Shown: positions 29,594 through 38,234 of the stretch, in pieces | Position numbering within the stretch: position 1 is the stretch's first letter | Layout: every line of letters starts with the position of its first letter | The notes under the pieces: generated by a model | What the model saw: only the letters and a program-made list of their open reading frames with translations | Database searches by the model: none | What the model was told of the DNA's origin: nothing | Program-made: the position numbers and the translations under genes | Assembly (NCBI RefSeq): GCF_947489365.1 | Contig: NZ_CANLDB010000001.1 | Span: forward strand, 124,001 to 188,000 | Length of the DNA stretch: 64,000 bases | Source: an uncultured Nocardioides sp. | Lineage (GTDB): Bacteria > Actinomycetota > Actinomycetes > Propionibacteriales > Nocardioidaceae | Reading direction: 5' to 3'

Positions 29594-30001
29594 TCAGTCC
29601 GTGACCGTCGGGGCGTCGCCGTACAGCGGGCGCACCTCGAGCCACTCCCCGAGGGGTCGCCCGCCCGCGCCGGGCGCGGCGGACAGCTCGCCCGCGAGCT
29701 CGACGGCGCGCGCCCGGTCGTCGACGTCGATGATCATCCAGCCGGCGATCAGGTCCTTGGTCTCCGGGAACGGCCCGTCGGTCACCGGCGGGCGGCCCTC
29801 CCCGTCGTACCGGACCCAGAGGCCGTCGGGCAGCAGGGCCTGGGAGTCGACGAACTCCCCGGAGCCACGCAGCCGGTCGGCGAAGTCGTCCATGTAGCGC
29901 AGGTGGGCGTCGACCTCGTCGGGCTCCCACTGGTCCATCGGGACGTCGTTCGTCGACGCGGGGTTGCCGCGGTAGTGCTTGAGCAGCAGGTACTTCGCCA
30001 T
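29594..30001 (-). CDS. YCII/DGPF-domain protein
   Basis: MAKYLLLKHYRGNP...PPVTDGPFPETKDLIAGWMIIDVDDRARAVELA. Confidence 0.92.
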   Translation of the reverse strand: MAKYLLLKHYRGNPASTNDVPMDQWEPDEVDAHLRYMDDFADRLRGSGEFVDSQALLPDGLWVRYDGEGRPPVTDGPFPETKDLIAGWMIIDVDDRARAVELAGELSAAPGAGGRPLGEWLEVRPLYGDAPTVTD

Positions 30002-30159
30002 GGCCGGTCTCCTCGGTGCTGTGTCGAACGGTGTCGTGCGGCCCATCCTGGCCGCCTCGTCCCGGGGACGGAGCCGGCCGCGTCGTCTCGACATCGGCGG
30101 GGTCGTGACTTTCGGGCAGGTCGGCACACTGACCGGATGACCGACGTGACCGGGCCCCG

Positions 30160-31092
30160 ATGAGCCGCCGTACGCGGGTCGCGGGAGTCCTCGGCGCCGT
30201 GCTGCTGCTCCTCGGTGGCGGGGCGGTGCTCCTGGACGTCGTCCGCGGTGCGGGGACCGGCGGCGACGACCGGCGCGACGCCGGACCGCGTGGGGGCGGG
30301 CGCGAGGTCCCGGCGGGGTTCCGCCCGGAGCGGGGCGGCCCGCGGGCGGGGGTGGTCACGGTCGCGTCGTTCAACGTGCTCGGGGCCGACCACACGGGCC
30401 CCGGGGGAGACAGCAAGCCGGACTGGCCGGAGTACACCGAGCGCCTGCCCGAGATGGTGGACATGCTCGACGAGGCCTCCGTCGGGGTCGCCGGGCTCCA
30501 GGAGCTGCAGAAGCGCCAGTGGGCCCTCCTGCGCTCCGACCACGGCGACACGTGGGGCGTCTTCCCCCGCACCGACACCGTCGTCACCGCCAACACCATC
30601 GTGTGGCGACGGGCGGACTGGACGCTCGTCCGCGCCCGGCAGTTCGACATCCCCTACTTCGGGGGCGTTCCGCAGGCGCAGGCCTGGGCGACGCTGCGGC
30701 AGCGGTCGACCGGGCGGACGCTGCACCTGGTCAACGTGCACAACCCCTACGACCTGAACGGCAGCAACGAGCGGTACCGCGCACGAGCGCTCCGCATCGA
30801 GCGGCGGCTGGTGCAGCGGCTGGCGACCGACGGCAGCCCCGTCTTCCTCGTCGGGGACTTCAACGAGATCACCGACCCCCACTGCGTGCTGACCCGCGCC
30901 GGCATGACCAACGCCTTCGGCGACGGAGGGTCCTCGCCCTGCCGCCCGCCCCGACGGGCGGGCATCGACCAGGTCTTCACCCTCGGTGTCGACGCAGGCC
31001 CGGCGCGGGTGGACACCGCGGGGATCCGCCGTCAGGTCTCGGACCACCCGCTGGTCACGGTACGGCTCCCGGGCGGCCGGGTGCCCGACTGA
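30160..31092 (+). CDS. Secreted or membrane endonuclease/exonuclease/phosphatase family protein
   Basis: N-terminal TM; VTVASFNVLGADHTG...GLQELQKRQ...VNVHNPYD...VFLVGDFNEITDP...SDHPLVTV. Confidence 0.9.
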   Translation: MSRRTRVAGVLGAVLLLLGGGAVLLDVVRGAGTGGDDRRDAGPRGGGREVPAGFRPERGGPRAGVVTVASFNVLGADHTGPGGDSKPDWPEYTERLPEMVDMLDEASVGVAGLQELQKRQWALLRSDHGDTWGVFPRTDTVVTANTIVWRRADWTLVRARQFDIPYFGGVPQAQAWATLRQRSTGRTLHLVNVHNPYDLNGSNERYRARALRIERRLVQRLATDGSPVFLVGDFNEITDPHCVLTRAGMTNAFGDGGSSPCRPPRRAGIDQVFTLGVDAGPARVDTAGIRRQVSDHPLVTVRLPGGRVPD

Positions 31093-32149
31093 GCGGTCCG
31101 GTCCCGGTGCCGTCGCCGAGGTCGGGGTCGGCGAGCACGAGCCCGCACCCGCGCCGCATCGACGTCGGGAGCGCCGACACCGCGACCAGGGCCACGAAGC
31201 CGGCGACCACCTTGTCCACCAGCGAGGCCAGCAGGTTCGACGCGATGCTCGCCGCGACCCAGCCCCCGAGTCCGGCGGCCAGGGTCACGGTCAGCTGGTC
31301 CTGCGGGCCCCGGGGCTCCGCCCCCGCCACCAGCAGCAGGATCGGCACCGCGAGCGACGTGCTCACGACGGCGACGGCGGCGTTCAGGGCGAGGAAGCGG
31401 GGGAGGGTCCGCCCCATCCCCCGGGTGCGGACGCCGTACCCCCACAGGAGTGCTCCCGCCACGTTGACGAGCAGGAACGGCAGCTCCTCCGGCGCCGTGA
31501 GGCCGAGGCCGACCACCGAGCTCGTCGCCCCGACGAGCGCCCCGCGCCACGGGCCGAGCGCGATCGCCGCGATCGCGGTCCCGACCATGTCCAGGAAGAA
31601 GGGCAGGTCGGTGGCGGCCACGAACCACAGGCCCGCCAGGTTGAGGGCGACGCACGCCGCCACGAGGGCCGACGCCGCGCGGGCGCCGGGACCCCGCGCC
31701 GGGGGCCGGACGACGACGGTCTCGGTCCCGGCGTCCTCGTCGGTGTCGGTCGGTGCCGGGGCGGGCGCAGGCCCGGGGACGGCGGCCGGAGGCCCGCCCG
31801 ACGGTGCGCGCGCCGCGGCGACCCACTCCTCGACCCCGGCCTCCGGTACACCGAGTGCGAGGGCGATCTCCGCGACGAGGGGGAGGTTCATCCGCTTCCT
31901 GCCGTCACGGAAGCAGTCGTAGACCGTCGACCGCGCCACCCGTGCCCCGGCCGGGGTCGCCCCGGCGGCGAGGCGCCGGTCACGCACCCGGGTCGCGATC
32001 GTCTGGAACGACGGCTCTCCGGCGTCGGCCCGGAGCCGACGGAGCTCGGACGCCAGCGGTGTCCACCGCCCGTCGTCCGGCAGGTCCGGGTCGTCCTGCG
32101 GGTCGTCCTGCGGGTCGTCCTGCGGGTCGTCCCCGCGTGCGGAATCCAT
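31055..32149 (-). CDS. HTH (XRE-like) domain fused to a multi-TM domain resembling an ECF-transporter S component or sensory membrane domain
   Basis: N-terminus LASELRRLRADAGEPSFQTIATRVRD...RSTVYDCFRDGRKRMNLPLVAEIALALGV; C-terminal hydrophobic segments including FFLDMVGTAIAAIALGPWRGALVGATSSVVGLGLT. Confidence 0.7.
   Translation of the reverse strand: MDSARGDDPQDDPQDDPQDDPDLPDDGRWTPLASELRRLRADAGEPSFQTIATRVRDRRLAAGATPAGARVARSTVYDCFRDGRKRMNLPLVAEIALALGVPEAGVEEWVAAARAPSGGPPAAVPGPAPAPAPTDTDEDAGTETVVVRPPARGPGARAASALVAACVALNLAGLWFVAATDLPFFLDMVGTAIAAIALGPWRGALVGATSSVVGLGLTAPEELPFLLVNVAGALLWGYGVRTRGMGRTLPRFLALNAAVAVVSTSLAVPILLLVAGAEPRGPQDQLTVTLAAGLGGWVAASIASNLLASLVDKVVAGFVALVAVSALPTSMRRGCGLVLADPDLGDGTGTGPLSRAPGRPGAVP
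32093..32135 (-). repeat. 12-bp tandem repeat encoding (DPQD)n
   Basis: GTCGTCCTGCGG repeated 3 times plus partial; encodes DDPQDDPQDDPQDDP near the N-terminus. Confidence 0.9.
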
Positions 32150-32294
32150 CCGACACCCCCATGTCGTCAGCGACCGGGCGGCAACGCGCGCCGTCCGGCC
32201 CGTGCGGACCCTAGGGCATGTCCGCTGTCCGGGAGCGTCCGGGAGCGCCGGCCGGGGCTGACATCCTCCGGGTCGCGGCGGTGTGATGACGGCG

Positions 32295-32330
32295 GTCTCG
32301 CGCGCTCGACCCGGGGGAGGCGCGCGAGAC
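32295..32330. terminator. Intergenic hairpin between divergent genes
   Basis: Perfect 11-bp stem GTCTCGCGCGC / GCGCGCGAGAC with 14-nt loop. Confidence 0.5.
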
Positions 32331-32458
32331 CCCCGACGAGCTGCGGCGACCCCGGCGGGCGACCGGCGGGGGTCGTGGGGGGAGACGCGGTGCCCAGGTT
32401 CTTCCTAGGATCGCTCCAGCACCGAACGCCGGTGCCTCGGCTCGGGCGGGGGGCTCCG

Positions 32459-34207
32459 ATGACGGACCAGGTGGCGCACCGTCGCGTGCGCGACCCCGCC
32501 GCCGACCTCCGGGACCTCCACGAAGCCGCCGGGGACGACCTGCACCACGCCGCCGAGGGCGTCCGCGACGTGCTCGGCTACGGGGTGGTCGCCGTCTCCC
32601 TGCTCCGCGGCACCGGCGAGTACGAGTTCGTCGCCGTCGTCGGGCCCCCCGACGCGCAGGAGTACCTGCAGGGCACCCATCTCGCGGGCGAGCAGCTCGA
32701 CCGGGCGGTCGCGGCGGCCGACGTCGACGGCCGCGTCCACTACGTCCCCCGCGGACGGCTGCCCGACAACGGCCCCCGGTGGGCGTCGGACGCCGCACCC
32801 ACCTCGGACCCCGAGGAGTGGTCGCCCGACGACGAGCTGTTCGTGCTGTTCGTCGACGGCTCCGGTGCCGTGCGGGGGCACGTCGCGGTCGACGACCCGC
32901 CCGGGGGCAGGGTCCCCACGCCGGTGATGCGCCGCCAGCTCGAGGCGTACGTCGAGCGGATGGTCCCGGTCCTCCTCCACGCGGACAGCCTCCACCGCAG
33001 CGACGAGCAGATCCGGATCGCGGCCCAGGCCAGGCGCGTGGTCCGGTCCGCCATCTCCCGGCTCGACGAGAGCGACCTCCTCGACTCGGCCGGGGCCGAC
33101 CTCGCCGAGTGCCTGCGAGCGGACCAGGTGTGGTTCCACACCGAGGACCCCCGCCGCCTGCTGCGCCACCCCCCGGACGCCGGGGACGCGCCCCCGCCCG
33201 AGATCGTCGACCGCATCCGGCAGATGGCCGACACGGCCTGGCGCGACCAGCAGGCCGTGGTGGTGGAGCAGGAGCGCGTGCTGCCGGCGGGCCCCGGCAG
33301 CGAGGGCTGGGAGCAGGTCCTGGCTCACCTGCACGGGGTGGGGCTGGAGTCCATGCTGCTGGTCCCCGTCGGCGCCGGGACCGAGTGCCTCGGCGCCGTG
33401 GTCGGCGTACGACGCTCCGGGGCCGCGGAGTGGAGCGACCTCGAGATCCTCGCCGCCCAGGACCTCGGCCGCGACCTGGGCTCCGCCCTGCAGACCGCCC
33501 GCTTCTTCGAGCGCGAGCGGGGCCACGCGGCGTACAAGCAGCAGCTGATCGCCACGATCGCCCACGAGCTGAAGAACCCGCTGACCGCCGTGCGCGGCAA
33601 CCTGGAGCTGCTGCAGGACGAGATCGACGGCCAGCCGGGCGGCCTGCTGCTCGCCGACCGCATCGGCCGGGCCACGCACCGCCTCACGGTCCTCGTGGAC
33701 AACCTGCTGACGCTCTCGGCGGTCGACGAGGCCGCCGACGTCCGCGAGGGGCGGTCGGTCGACCTGGCCGTCGTCGTGGCGGACGCGGTGGAGGTGGTGA
33801 CGCTCCAGGCCGGCCAGCGGGGGGTCGCCGTCCGGGTGGACGCGGACGACGACGTCCGGGTCCGGGGCATGCCCGGTGAGCTGGAGCACTTGGTCGTCAA
33901 CCTGGTCAGCAACGCGGTCAAGTACTCCGACGACCACGGCTCCGTCGACATCCGCCTCGCGGGCGTCGCCGGCGAGGTGGTGCTCGAGGTCACCGACCGC
34001 GGCATCGGGATCGCCGAGGAGGAGCGCGGCCGCGTCTTCGGCGAGTTCTTCCGGTCGGCGAACCCCCGGGCCCGCTCCCGGCCGGGCACCGGCCTCGGTC
34101 TGGCCATCGCGGCGAGGGTCGTCGAGCGCCACGGTGGCCGCATCGAGGTCGACTCCACCCTGGGCGTCGGGTCGACCTTCCGCGTCCGTCTGCCGCGGGA
34201 GCGCTGA
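32459..34207 (+). CDS. GAF-domain sensor histidine kinase
   Basis: Two GAF-like regions then TIAHELKNPLTAVRGNLELL...VVNLVSNAVKYSDD...VTDRGIGIAEEERGRVFGEFFR...GTGLGLAIA. Confidence 0.93.
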   Translation: MTDQVAHRRVRDPAADLRDLHEAAGDDLHHAAEGVRDVLGYGVVAVSLLRGTGEYEFVAVVGPPDAQEYLQGTHLAGEQLDRAVAAADVDGRVHYVPRGRLPDNGPRWASDAAPTSDPEEWSPDDELFVLFVDGSGAVRGHVAVDDPPGGRVPTPVMRRQLEAYVERMVPVLLHADSLHRSDEQIRIAAQARRVVRSAISRLDESDLLDSAGADLAECLRADQVWFHTEDPRRLLRHPPDAGDAPPPEIVDRIRQMADTAWRDQQAVVVEQERVLPAGPGSEGWEQVLAHLHGVGLESMLLVPVGAGTECLGAVVGVRRSGAAEWSDLEILAAQDLGRDLGSALQTARFFERERGHAAYKQQLIATIAHELKNPLTAVRGNLELLQDEIDGQPGGLLLADRIGRATHRLTVLVDNLLTLSAVDEAADVREGRSVDLAVVVADAVEVVTLQAGQRGVAVRVDADDDVRVRGMPGELEHLVVNLVSNAVKYSDDHGSVDIRLAGVAGEVVLEVTDRGIGIAEEERGRVFGEFFRSANPRARSRPGTGLGLAIAARVVERHGGRIEVDSTLGVGSTFRVRLPRER

Positions 34208-34381
34208 GGGCCCGCAGGGCCCGGCCAGGACCGGCCGCGGCGAGCTCGCGTCTCCTGCTGACGCGAAGGTGTCTCGTGCCCTACCGTGTTCCCTGCTCAC
34301 CAGTGCTGCCGCGGCAGCGTCCGGGGCCGGTGGCGGACGTCGGGTGGCTGTGCCCCGTCCAGACCAGGCCGGAGGAGACCC

Positions 34382-35887
34382 ATGGGGCGCGTCGTGGAGC
34401 CGGCCGTGCTGCTCGGGGACTCGTCCTTCGACCACTACTGCCGGCTGGTGCAGCGCTTCCTCGGCGTCCCCGTCGCGCTGGTCACGATCGTGGAGGCCGA
34501 CCGCCAGGTGTTCCCCGGCCAGCTCGGGCTGCCCGAGCCGTGGGCCTCGCAGCGGGGCACCCCGCTGACCCACTCGTTCTGCCGCCTCGTGGTGAGGCAG
34601 CAGGCACCGCTCGTCGTCACCGACGCCCGACTCGACCCCCGGGTCGCCGACAACCCGGCCATCGAGGCCCTCGGCGTCGTCGCGTACGCCGGGTGGCCGC
34701 TCACGCGCGCCGACGGCACCGTGGTCGGCTCGCTGTGTGCCATCGACCCCGAGCCGCGCGAGTGGACCGAGGACGACCTCGCGGGTCTCGAGGACCTCGC
34801 ACAGGCCTGCTCGGCCGAGATCCAGCACGTGAGCGCCCACGCGTCGGCGGGGGCCGACCTCGCGCGCACGATGGTCGACGCCGCCGAGGTCGCCCTCGCG
34901 CTGTACGACGCCGACGGCCACCTGCTGCTCGCGAACGGCCGGGCGGAGGACCTGGCGGAGGCGGCGGGCTTCGCCCTCGACCGGGCGCCGTACGCGGGGG
35001 AGCGCGTGGTCCGCGCCGACCGCCGTGAGCCCGTGCCGCACGCCGAGCAGATGGTGCCCCGGGCCCTGCGTGGCGCGCTGCGGCACCCGGAGGTGCAGTG
35101 GCTGGGCCCCGACGGGCAGCAGGTGGCCGTCGTCGCCACCGGCCACACGATCTCCCTGCCCGACGGCCGGCGCGCGACGCTGGTCGTGGCGCACGACGTC
35201 ACCGAGCTGGCCCACTCCCTCGAGGTCCGGGAGCGCTTCTCGGCGACCGTCTCCCACGAGCTGAAGACCCCCCTCACCGCCATCCTCGGCTTCGCCGAGC
35301 TGCTCGGCGAGGAGATCGCCGACGACCCCACGGTCGCGGGCCTGGTCGAGCGGATCCGCCGCAGCGCCTCGACCCTGCAGGCGCGGGTCACGGGGATCCT
35401 CGAGGACGCCGGTCGTCGTCGCCGGCTCGACCTGCAGGCCACCGACCTGCACGCCCTGGTCACCCGGGCCGCCGAGTCGCTGGCCACCCCGGCCGCGGCG
35501 ACCGGGGTGACGCTGAGCGTCCGCGGGGAGGAGACCTGGGCCACCCTCGACCCCGGCCGGATCGAGCGGGCCGTCGAGAACCTGCTCTCGAACGCGATCA
35601 AGTACGGCCGCGGCGGCGCGGTCGACGTCGTCGTCCGTCGTGGCGTGGACGAGGTCGAGGTGGTCGTGGCCGACGAGGGCGGGGGACTGGCGCCGGAGGA
35701 GGTCGATCGGGCCTTCGACCTCTACTGGCGCGCCGAGAGTGCTCACGCCGGCGACACGCCCGGCAGCGGCATCGGGCTCCCGCTGGTCCGCGAGATCGCC
35801 ACGGAGCACCGGGGCACGGTGGACATGGTCAGCCGCCCGGGGCGCGGGACGACCGTGACGCTCAGGCTCCCGCGGGTGCCTGCCTGA
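34382..35887 (+). CDS. GAF-PAS sensor histidine kinase
   Basis: VALVTIVEADRQVFPGQLGL...TPLTHSFCRLVV; TVSHELKTPLTAILGFAELLGEEI...VENLLSNAIKYG. Confidence 0.93.
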   Translation: MGRVVEPAVLLGDSSFDHYCRLVQRFLGVPVALVTIVEADRQVFPGQLGLPEPWASQRGTPLTHSFCRLVVRQQAPLVVTDARLDPRVADNPAIEALGVVAYAGWPLTRADGTVVGSLCAIDPEPREWTEDDLAGLEDLAQACSAEIQHVSAHASAGADLARTMVDAAEVALALYDADGHLLLANGRAEDLAEAAGFALDRAPYAGERVVRADRREPVPHAEQMVPRALRGALRHPEVQWLGPDGQQVAVVATGHTISLPDGRRATLVVAHDVTELAHSLEVRERFSATVSHELKTPLTAILGFAELLGEEIADDPTVAGLVERIRRSASTLQARVTGILEDAGRRRRLDLQATDLHALVTRAAESLATPAAATGVTLSVRGEETWATLDPGRIERAVENLLSNAIKYGRGGAVDVVVRRGVDEVEVVVADEGGGLAPEEVDRAFDLYWRAESAHAGDTPGSGIGLPLVREIATEHRGTVDMVSRPGRGTTVTLRLPRVPA

Positions 35888-36464
35888 CCCCTGCGGTGGC
35901 CATCTCGTCGAGGGCCGCCCGGGAGGTGGCGGGGTCGACCCCGGCGTGGAGACCGTCCAGCAGGACGACGTCCAGACCGTGGCGGCGCGCGTCGAGGACC
36001 GTGGCACGCACGCAGTAGTCGGTCGCGAGCCCGGCGACGTCCACCTCGTCGACGTCGAGGCCGGCCAGCAGGTCGGCCAGCGACGAGCCGTGGTCCTCGC
36101 CGCCGTCCACCCGTCCCTCGAACCCGGAGTACGCCGGGAACCCGCGGCCCTTGCGGACGTGGTGGGTGATCCGCGTCAGGTCGAGGCCGGGGGCGTAGTC
36201 GTGGCCGTCGGACCCGGCCACGCAGTGCACGGGCCAGGTCGCGGCGAAGTCGGGCGCCTCGCCGGGCTCGGCGAAGTGGCCCCCGTTGGTGCCGTGGGCG
36301 TCGTGGTCGTCGCGGGTGGCGACGACGGCGACGTACTCGTCGGCGTGGTCCGCGAGGTGGCGGGTGATCGCCTCGGCGACGGCGTGGCCGCCGTCGACGG
36401 CCAGCGAGCCGCCCTCGCAGAAGTCGTTCTGGACGTCGACGACGAGCAGCGCGCGGCGGGTCAT
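35862..36464 (-). CDS. pncA: Nicotinamidase / isochorismatase family
   Basis: ALLVVDVQNDFCEGGSLAVDGG...DYAPGLDLTRITHHVRKG...VDVAGLATDYCVRATVLDA. Confidence 0.92.
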   Translation of the reverse strand: MTRRALLVVDVQNDFCEGGSLAVDGGHAVAEAITRHLADHADEYVAVVATRDDHDAHGTNGGHFAEPGEAPDFAATWPVHCVAGSDGHDYAPGLDLTRITHHVRKGRGFPAYSGFEGRVDGGEDHGSSLADLLAGLDVDEVDVAGLATDYCVRATVLDARRHGLDVVLLDGLHAGVDPATSRAALDEMATAGVRQAPAGA

Positions 36465-36512
36465 GCGTCCATCATCGCGACCCCGCTGGGTCCGCGGGCC
36501 CCGGGGCGCCCG

Positions 36513-38099
36513 CTAGCCGGTCGGGACGCGGGCCGAGACGGGGAGCCGACGGGCGCCGCCGACGAGGGGCTCGTCGGCGAGGCGCAGCGTGGGGTGGCGG
36601 TAGGCCCCGAGGTGGTAGAGGCCCCGGACCCCGGTGCTGTAGACCGCGCCGACCCCCGGGCGCCAGTCGGGGACGACCCGGTAGCGGCCGGTCGCGGGGT
36701 GGTCTCCGGCCATGCGGGCGAGGAGACCTGTCACCGGGCCGGCGGCGGGCCGCGTGCCGACGCGCCAGGCGGTGACGGCGCGGTCGAGACCCGGCGCGAA
36801 GCGGTCGACCTGCTCGAGCGCCCGGCGCAGGGCGCTCGCGGGGTCGGCGGCGGCGGCCACGGGCACCTCGGCCCGGAGCCAGGCCGTGCCCCGGCCGCGC
36901 GGCGCCCGACCGGGGTCCTGGACGGTGGGCTGCCCCACGGCGATCGGTGCGGCGCCCGGGCGCTCGACGTGGACCACCGGGCTCTCCTGCAGCACGTCGT
37001 CGGTCCAGGGCAGGGGTGACTGGAGCGCCAGGTGCGCCTCGATCTGGACGAGGCCGTGGTCGTCGAGCAGCCCGGCGTGCTCCGCCCGGCGGAGGGACGG
37101 CGGTCCGGACGGGACGACGGGGCACGGCGGGGCGACGTCGCCCAGGAGCTGCTCGTGCAGACGGGCGGGGTCGGTCGCGGCGATCACCGTCCCCACCGCC
37201 GCGAGACGGCGGTCGCCGACCCGGACGGCCGACGCGCGCCCGCCGTCGATCTCGATCGCGTCCGCGACCGAGTCGAGGAGGAGGTCGACCCCCCGCTCGA
37301 CCAGGAGCCCGAGGAGGGCGGCGCTGAACCGGGCGGCCCCTCCCCGCACCGCGGGCAGGCCGATCTCGTGCATCGCCAGGGCGGTCGCGGGCAGCGCGAG
37401 GCCGCCGAGGACGTCGTCCGGCCGCAGCCCGAGGGCCGGCAGCCAGGGGAGCCACAGCCGGGAGACCTCGTCGCCGCGGAAGCGGTCGGCCAGCAGGTCG
37501 GTAGCGCTGAGGGCGGCGGCACGGCCGACCTCCCGGTGCCCGGTGGCGGCCGCGGCCCGCAGGCCGATCCCGTCGAGGGCGAACAGGTCCCGCTGGGTCA
37601 GGCCGGCGCCCAGGCCCTCGTGGACGTCGGCCGCGAGGTGCTCGACGCCCCGCAGCATCCCGACGTACGTCGCGGCGTCGCGGGGGTCGGCGAAGCCCGC
37701 GGACGTCGTGCCCGCGTCCCGGTGGGCGACGACGGTGCCGCGTTCCCCGACCGTGGCCGTGAGGGGACCGGTGCCGGTGAGGTACTCCAGCCCGTGGCGC
37801 CGCAGGTCACCGGCCAGGGCGGCGTACGCCGGCCCGGCCATGAAGTGCAGGTGCCACAACGTGAACGAGTCGTGCACGTGCCCGGGCAGGGTGAGGTGGT
37901 CGAGCCCGACGTGGTGCGAGCCGCTGAACTCCCCGACGACCGCGACCGACCAGCCGTTGCCGGCGAGCTCGGCGGCCGCGAGCAGAGAGTTCAGGCTCAG
38001 CCCGACCACCACCGCGTCGTACGTGGTCGTGGCGCGGGCTGGACGCCGGGTGTGCAGGTCGGGCGAGGCAGGCGGTGCCGTGCCGTCGGTGAGGGGCAT
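36513..38099 (-). CDS. FAD-dependent (phytoene-dehydrogenase-like) oxidoreductase
   Basis: YDAVVVGLSLNSLLAAAELAGNGWSVAVVGEFS; C-terminal VYSTGVRGLYHLGAYRHPT. Confidence 0.8.
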   Translation of the reverse strand: MPLTDGTAPPASPDLHTRRPARATTTYDAVVVGLSLNSLLAAAELAGNGWSVAVVGEFSGSHHVGLDHLTLPGHVHDSFTLWHLHFMAGPAYAALAGDLRRHGLEYLTGTGPLTATVGERGTVVAHRDAGTTSAGFADPRDAATYVGMLRGVEHLAADVHEGLGAGLTQRDLFALDGIGLRAAAATGHREVGRAAALSATDLLADRFRGDEVSRLWLPWLPALGLRPDDVLGGLALPATALAMHEIGLPAVRGGAARFSAALLGLLVERGVDLLLDSVADAIEIDGGRASAVRVGDRRLAAVGTVIAATDPARLHEQLLGDVAPPCPVVPSGPPSLRRAEHAGLLDDHGLVQIEAHLALQSPLPWTDDVLQESPVVHVERPGAAPIAVGQPTVQDPGRAPRGRGTAWLRAEVPVAAAADPASALRRALEQVDRFAPGLDRAVTAWRVGTRPAAGPVTGLLARMAGDHPATGRYRVVPDWRPGVGAVYSTGVRGLYHLGAYRHPTLRLADEPLVGGARRLPVSARVPTG

Positions 38100-38234
38100 G
38101 CTGGGTTCCGTCTCGTGGGGGGAGCGAGGACGCACCCGCGATCGTGGACCCTGCACGTCCACGAAAACCTCGGGTGAGAATATGTTAGGCCGTCCACCTC
38201 CCGTCGGTGGACTTTCGCCGAGAACCGGACGAAG

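Noticed and set aside
36513-38099. Carotenoid biosynthesis cluster
   Set aside because: Only a single phytoene-dehydrogenase-like flavoprotein; no crtB, crtE or cyclase genes nearby.
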